From contig NC_072450.1 of the NCBI RefSeq assembly GCF_027596085.1, positions 3,048,736 to 3,112,735 on the forward strand: a stretch of 64,000 nucleotides of DNA, in the 5' to 3' direction. The translations under genes were made by a program, and so were the position numbers. The notes under the pieces are model-generated. The model was not told the DNA's origin and searched no databases. It worked only from the letters and a program-made list of their open reading frames with translations. Shown piece by piece: positions 58,757 through 64,000 of this stretch (within the stretch, counting starts at the first letter, position 1; every line of letters starts with the position of its first letter). Origin of the DNA: Anoplopoma fimbria (lineage: Eukaryota > Chordata > Actinopteri > Perciformes > Anoplopomatidae).

Positions 58757-60727
58757 TGTTGGATGTGTTTCATTCAGAAGCTCTCTGATTCACTGAGAAC
58801 CCTGCAGGCTGCCGGATCAACAGCTGGAGCTCAGCAGCCTGATTGGACTCAATCAGCACTAAAGAGTTCAGCCTGTGTGAGTCTCTCTGATCAGGGAGGC
58901 ATTTGATCCTGCAGCTGCATTTTAGTTTAATAAGTCTGACTGTGTTTCACAAACGTAATGGAATAATTATTCTGAATTTGAACTAACTGGAGCAGAATTT
59001 AGCTTAATTTATTAAATAAAATCCCCGTTGTTAACGATGTTTCCTATTAAGGTCAGGCGATGACGTCGGAGCTGTCTCCATGACAACTAAACAAGCTCGA
59101 TCTGCAGAGGAAGACCGGGACAAAGCTCAAAAACAAGCGGATTTGTTAAAATGAAAAATTGGTCGACCAACTAGAAAAGGCTCTTTTTCAGAGCCGCCAT
59201 TTTTTTTTTACATCTGACAGGTAAACACAGGTGTTATTGATAAAAATAATGCATGCACAATCAGGGCATCAGGGCCCCGATTCACCTGAATGGAACAGGG
59301 CCATTCCATTTATCGATCACACCTGTTTACACTGCAATACGTCTAATAAGATACTGAAAAGTGCTGATTCATGGTTATACACCTCCGCCAACCAGTCAAG
59401 TTGCAGTTTACATCCACGTCTGTCCATAATATCACCACTTAATCATTTTATCCTGTTAGACATTTGTGTGAAATTGTCATAATTAGCAGATGAATTCTTG
59501 AGTTATGGGTTATGTGATGATTTCTGACCCACGCACTCAAAGGACAAACATCAACGTTTCTACCTGTATTCTTCTGAAATATGTCATTTTCTGTCTTTAG
59601 CATCTCCAACTTTCCTACATTTGTCACAAACCCGTCTTTTAAACATTCTCCAGACCTCCATTATTTCAGTTAGTTCTATTTATTTTTTTCGTTACATTTA
59701 CAGTACACATTCCACAAGTAAGAAACAGAAACAAATCAACATTTTTTTTTTTTACAACATGAATAAACAAAATCATAGAGTCATCTTTAAATATCTATAT
59801 ATCTTTGTAAAGTTTGAACATTAAGTCGGTCGTATACTCACAAGATTTCACCTCATTCCAGCACGTTCATTTACACAAACTCGGGGACGGGAAGCTCAGC
59901 TGCTGTATTCTTTTAATATCTAACAACGATCTAGTTAAGACAGCAAATCAGGTCGGGGGCTCACACGCTTCAAACTTTTAAAGGTTTTGTTTAAGGGGGG
60001 AGGGGGGGTAAACCACAGTTATGACCAGACATGCCGACAAAAAATAGCACTAAAACAGAAATAAATACAGGTTTTATGAAGCCTGGTGGGGACTGATGAT
60101 GAGCAGAGGAATGTTTTCATGACTGGCTGAACTTCTGCGGTTTGTTCTGATTTTGGACATTTTGGTGGCTGATAAATCCCCAAAACAGAGAGCAAGCTGC
60201 AGCTCTAGAGATTGACATGATCTCCAAAAAAGATGGTGGTTGTGTGCTGCGCTGGAAATAAAGTCAAAGCTTTTTCTTTTCTGGCATGACGGCGGTGAGT
60301 AAATTGCAAATTCTTCTCCTTGTATTTTGTCAGCTGACATGTCAGGTAAACAGGGCATGCCGTTAAAAACAACACATCGAGCGACAGAACGTTTAGACAA
60401 ACAGAGGTGAGTGTTTGAAAGTCAAATGAGTGGCCTCCTTTATCTGCAGAGCTGATTTAAAGAAGCACCAACCACCTCTGTTTGACTGAACTCATGTGAC
60501 TTCTTACAGCTGAAAACACAGCATCTAAGATGTTTGTGTGTTTTGCATTGTAAGAAATAACTCCGAAAGAAAGTTGCCGAAAAACCAATTTACACCTGCG
60601 AGTGAAGAATGCAGGAGATTTAGCATCGAACCGTCAGAATGTTTAACACCGAGGTGGGACACTGCTCAAGACATGAATGAAATGATGATGGGAGGAATGA
60701 GGAGGAGGAGGAGGAGGAAGAGGAAGC
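58757..60727. other. foxr1 upstream / atp6v0d1 3' UTR region
   Basis: Presumed foxr1 promoter (58757-59000, with ATTGG words) and the 3' UTR of atp6v0d1, whose stop codon is at 60728. One dispersed repeat copy lies at 59375-59520. No further gene is recognised; the ORF at 60074-60400 (-) has no family signature. Confidence 0.5.
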
Positions 60728-63619
60728 TCAAAAGATGGGGATGTAGTTGTCGATCTTGGCGCGGTGCCGCTGGGCGATGCACTCGGCGATCCACACGATG
60801 TTCCTGCACTCCTGCTCCTTCAGCTTGACGTAGGCGTAGAAGACGCTGAAGTGGAACTGGTTGAGGAAGGCCAGCTTGTTCAGCTTCACCTGCGAAGGAG
60901 GGAGGAGGAGGAGGAAGAGGAGGAAGGAGGAGGTTGAGTGTGCAACACCACAAAGCTCAGGGTTTTTGCCCTCATTCAGAAAATGTTCATGGTTAATAAA
61001 AATGTATGTTCCACTAATATTCCTGTGGATTCTGCAGGACCCAGCTGTGTTGAATGTAAAAGCCCTGTATAGTCTTACATTCTTTTTATTGATAAATTGA
61101 ATTTGTCTCTGACTTTGTCTTCTGCAGGTTTGTAGTTTTGTGAAGCGAGAAAGCAAAAGAAAGAGCGCAAAGGAGGAAAGTGAGTTCAACCTCCTCCTGA
61201 GTGAACAAACTGCTGAGCTGCAAATGAAGTCATCATGAGAAGAAATACAAACAGCTGTGAGATCAGCTACAAGGACATTTAAGCTGCGTTCCAAATCTTA
61301 TTCTTTGTTTACTTTCAGTACATACTGAAGCTGCCCTTACAAAGTATGAACTGTTGCATCCAGTTTGAATTCTATTGGCATCTACTACTTCATCATAACA
61401 TGGCACCTTGACCTTCGACCCCCCTGCTCATATAAATATCTGCTGCCAAAAGGATTGTGGGTCAGAATAGCAAGAAAAGCATGCTGCAAAAACTCGACTG
61501 TGGTAGAACATCCTGGTATTTTTGGCAAACTGTGAATTGTGACATACTAAATCTGGCACACTAAACAGCCTGGTAGGACGGACATTGATACGCACAGCTA
61601 GGAGGAGTGAAGACAGAAGGTTAAAAAGCAACGTAAAGGCTGGATAATGAAGAAACGTCTCCGGTGGACACTGACACTATGATGCAGCCGTGACTGAGCC
61701 GTGTTCATTAAAGCAACGCAGCTAAGTAGCTTCTCAAAGCAGTGTTAGTCTGGTCATGTGTGTGTCACCTCGTGCTCAAAGAAACGGTCCTCCAGTGTTT
61801 TGTCGCCCGGGTTGCTGCCGGCTCCTTCGAACAGCAGCTTGTACTCCTGAAGACACGAGAAAAGGTCAGACATATTGACAGTGAACACTTAGAGACACGA
61901 GAAAACAAGACAGAACGTGTTATTTAAAACTCCACATAAACGTTTGCTTTAACTTTTAATAGAAAGTCAGAAGGGTAGGTCCAAAGAACAGATACGTCGT
62001 CAGTGGGTCTGGAACTTACTGGATAGAAATCAGCGACGATCTTGACCTGATCGTAGTCGTCTGCCCGGGCCAGCTGAGCAAGGCCTTCTGGGTAAAGCTT
62101 GCCGCAGTGGGGGAAGAGCTTGGCGCGGTCCTCCTTGGACAGCTCGGTGCCGAACGAGTTGATGGTGATGATGAAGGCTCTCCTGTCCGCCTCGAACTGC
62201 AGCGGAGACGGGAAGGTGAGTGGAGGAAGTGACAAAGTGACGGACGGAGGCGACGCTTTCACCCACAGCCAGAAACACTGAGCGCGTTTATATGATGCTG
62301 ATTATTGACCATTTAATCACCAAGAAGAACAGTCAAAAGATATATTTCAAATGAAAAAATAGAGAAGATGAAAAGAGATTGTCTGGTCCTCCTTAAAAGG
62401 TCAGTAATCAGGTCATAATGGAAAAGCATGTTTTCTTTCAGACGGTCCTTAAACACATCATGTGTGAAGAATTCTTACGTCAGAAACCCAACCTAAGCTA
62501 AGCTTAAAATTGGGATATTTCATGAAATAAAAAAACTATTCTACATTTCTCATTAAAAATCTTGCCCCAAATAAAACCGCTTAGTCAAACAAGATTCTGT
62601 ACAGAACATTAAAACCCGAGCTCCTCGGCGCAACTAGGAATTATGATTGACTCTTTTTTTTATGAATGATGGCATTATAACTGTGCTATTTTTGCACTAA
62701 AGACATTCATGAGTTCTCTCTACTTCTACCCATGGTTGCTCTGCTTCCACAGAGGTGCCGTCTCAGTGAAACTCAAGGCCACAGAGAGTAAAAGTGCCCC
62801 AATCGCTCCGGGTTCAGAGGGTTACGTGAGCCCGAGCATCAGATAAACTCTGCTCCTTAGCTTCTTTGAACTTCAGATATTTAAAATCAGCCAGACTTCC
62901 TCCACCAGCTGAACGTGTGTTAGGATTTTATTGATACTAGTGATCATATTGATTCTTCTTATGGGTTTGGGTCCTTCTGAATACTCTTAATGGTTGTATG
63001 GCATCGATAACGTTACCTCCCTAATTCTAAAGTACCGATAACAAAACCGTTACCTCCGGGGCTTCTCAATATTCGGCTTGTCATTACCCGGTTACCGTTT
63101 GGAACAGAGTTTCAGAGGGCATCCCTATGTTTGTATGCAATTTGGTTTCTGTTTTCAGTCTATACACAGAGCAGAGACTCACCTCCAGAATAGGACACAT
63201 GGTGTCAGCCGTGGTTCCTCCGAGGTTGGAGCAGAACTTGTAGAAAGCCTCCAGGTAAGCCTGAGAGGAGATGGGTCAAAATGTTAATGCAGGCAACCAA
63301 TAAATACACAAATACATGAAGAAAATCCTTGCAGTTCTTTAAAATGTATTATCAAATTAGAATATAAAAAGTATTTTGATGTATAATATACAAAAAAAAT
63401 ATTTTCAATCGTCAGTATCCCTTATTTCAAGATCTCTTATCATTTTAATCTTCTGCCTATTTTCTTAGATTCTCTTCTTTTAACAAACATAATCAAGTAT
63501 GTTAATTATTACTTTGATCATAACTATATTATGCTTTACCTTGTAAAGTGTGTTACGAATGATTTCAATGTTCATCTCATCCAAGTCCTGTTCAGATATG
63601 CAGTCCTGGAAGAATGCAG
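60728..63619 (-). CDS. atp6v0d1: V-type proton ATPase V0 subunit d1, last five exons (5' part outside window)
   Basis: Exons in order: 63540-63619, 63183-63260, 62020-62196, 61769-61846, 60728-60889; GT-AG borders with continuous phase, encoding the last 190 of about 351 residues. The protein reads [80 protein letters not shown] and ends [17 protein letters not shown], almost identical to mammalian ATP6V0D1. Subunit d sits on the cytosolic face of the membrane V0 sector, linking the c-ring to the central stalk, so proton pumping into lysosomes, endosomes and secretory vesicles depends on it. The d1 rather than d2 paralogue is chosen on the conserved C-terminus and general identity. Upstream exons should lie beyond 64000 on this strand. 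Confidence 0.96.
61270..61580. repeat. Probable dispersed element in the last atp6v0d1 intron
   Basis: Non-coding block from GCGTTCCAAATCTTATTC to ACATACTAAATCTGGCACAC with GGATTGTGGGTCAGAAT in the middle. The wording is typical of fish non-autonomous elements (compare CTTTCTCAAT-type elements at 35549), but no second copy is present in the window, so this is tentative. Confidence 0.35.
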
Positions 63620-64000
63620 CTGAAAAGAAAAAAAAGAAATTAAATGTCAAACCAGCAGAAAGGAAATGTTTATTTCAGCTTTGGTGCCACCTTCTGCTCT
63701 GCAGCAGACATTACGGTTCAGTTTTCCTACACTTTCATATTTGAAGCTGCCAAAACCACCAAACCACCAGACTCCATTCACAAAAACAGCAATGTTCACA
63801 TAAACTACAAACCTACTTCAAAAAATCTGAACTATCCACGTTCAGTTATTTCCAAACGTTGACTCAGCTAGTGCTAGCGTTCACATTAATCATAACCTTA
63901 TTGATTAGCCTACTTAAGTACCGGCTGAGTGAGAGTCTCCATTTGTTAAAAAACATTAAAGAACGCTGATTAAACAGCAGGTTATAAGTGAGAGTACACA
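63620..64000. other. atp6v0d1 intron, no feature recognised
   Basis: Sequence upstream of the first visible exon. No exon with the expected preceding coding sequence is seen, so the intron extends past the window end. Confidence 0.5.

Noticed and set aside
60538..60953. Arg-rich and Pro-rich ORFs overlapping the atp6v0d1 last exon
   Set aside because: Out-of-frame shadows of the V-ATPase exon and the adjacent GGA-rich stretch.

Overview
The window is nuclear DNA from a ray-finned fish, probably a percomorph. Genes are split by GT-AG introns, the DNA is dense in fish-type repeats (Tc1-like ends, L2 and RTE-type LINEs, a tRNA-derived SINE, MITE-like palindromes, CA/ATT microsatellites), and gene order recalls vertebrate synteny (PRR33 beside LSP1). 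All gene models below were built by reading splice sites and codon phase by eye.

Layout. Positions 1-5436 (+) hold the 3' part of a huge Ser/Thr/Pro-rich protein whose C-terminus and position next to lsp1 suggest prr33; the reading frame shifts near 510-555. Positions 8094-27013 (-) hold lsp1 (lymphocyte-specific protein 1, an F-actin-binding leukocyte protein), 13 coding exons, tail to tail with prr33. Its large introns carry most of the repeats. Positions 27014-36570 are intergenic, with an internally deleted RTE-type LINE (31770-33560) and a TIR element (35549-36431).

Positions 36570-55225 are a tandem duplication. Each copy holds a five-coding-exon gene (-) for a secreted protein with a signal peptide and three C-type lectin domains (366 and 370 residues). 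Copy A also carries a broken 3' part of foxr1; copy B is followed by the intact foxr1 gene (52041-58756, -), a winged-helix transcription factor. So the duplication took the lectin gene plus the 3' half of foxr1. The two lectins are nearly identical in the last two exons but differ in the CTLD1 exon, where copy B has four extra residues in the long-loop region.

Positions 60728-63619 (-) hold the last five exons of atp6v0d1 (V-ATPase V0 subunit d); the 5' part lies beyond the window.

The genes do not form one pathway. lsp1 and the lectins are immune-type genes, prr33 is of unknown function, foxr1 is usually germline-biased in vertebrates, and atp6v0d1 is housekeeping. The most interesting unit is the lectin/foxr1 duplication.
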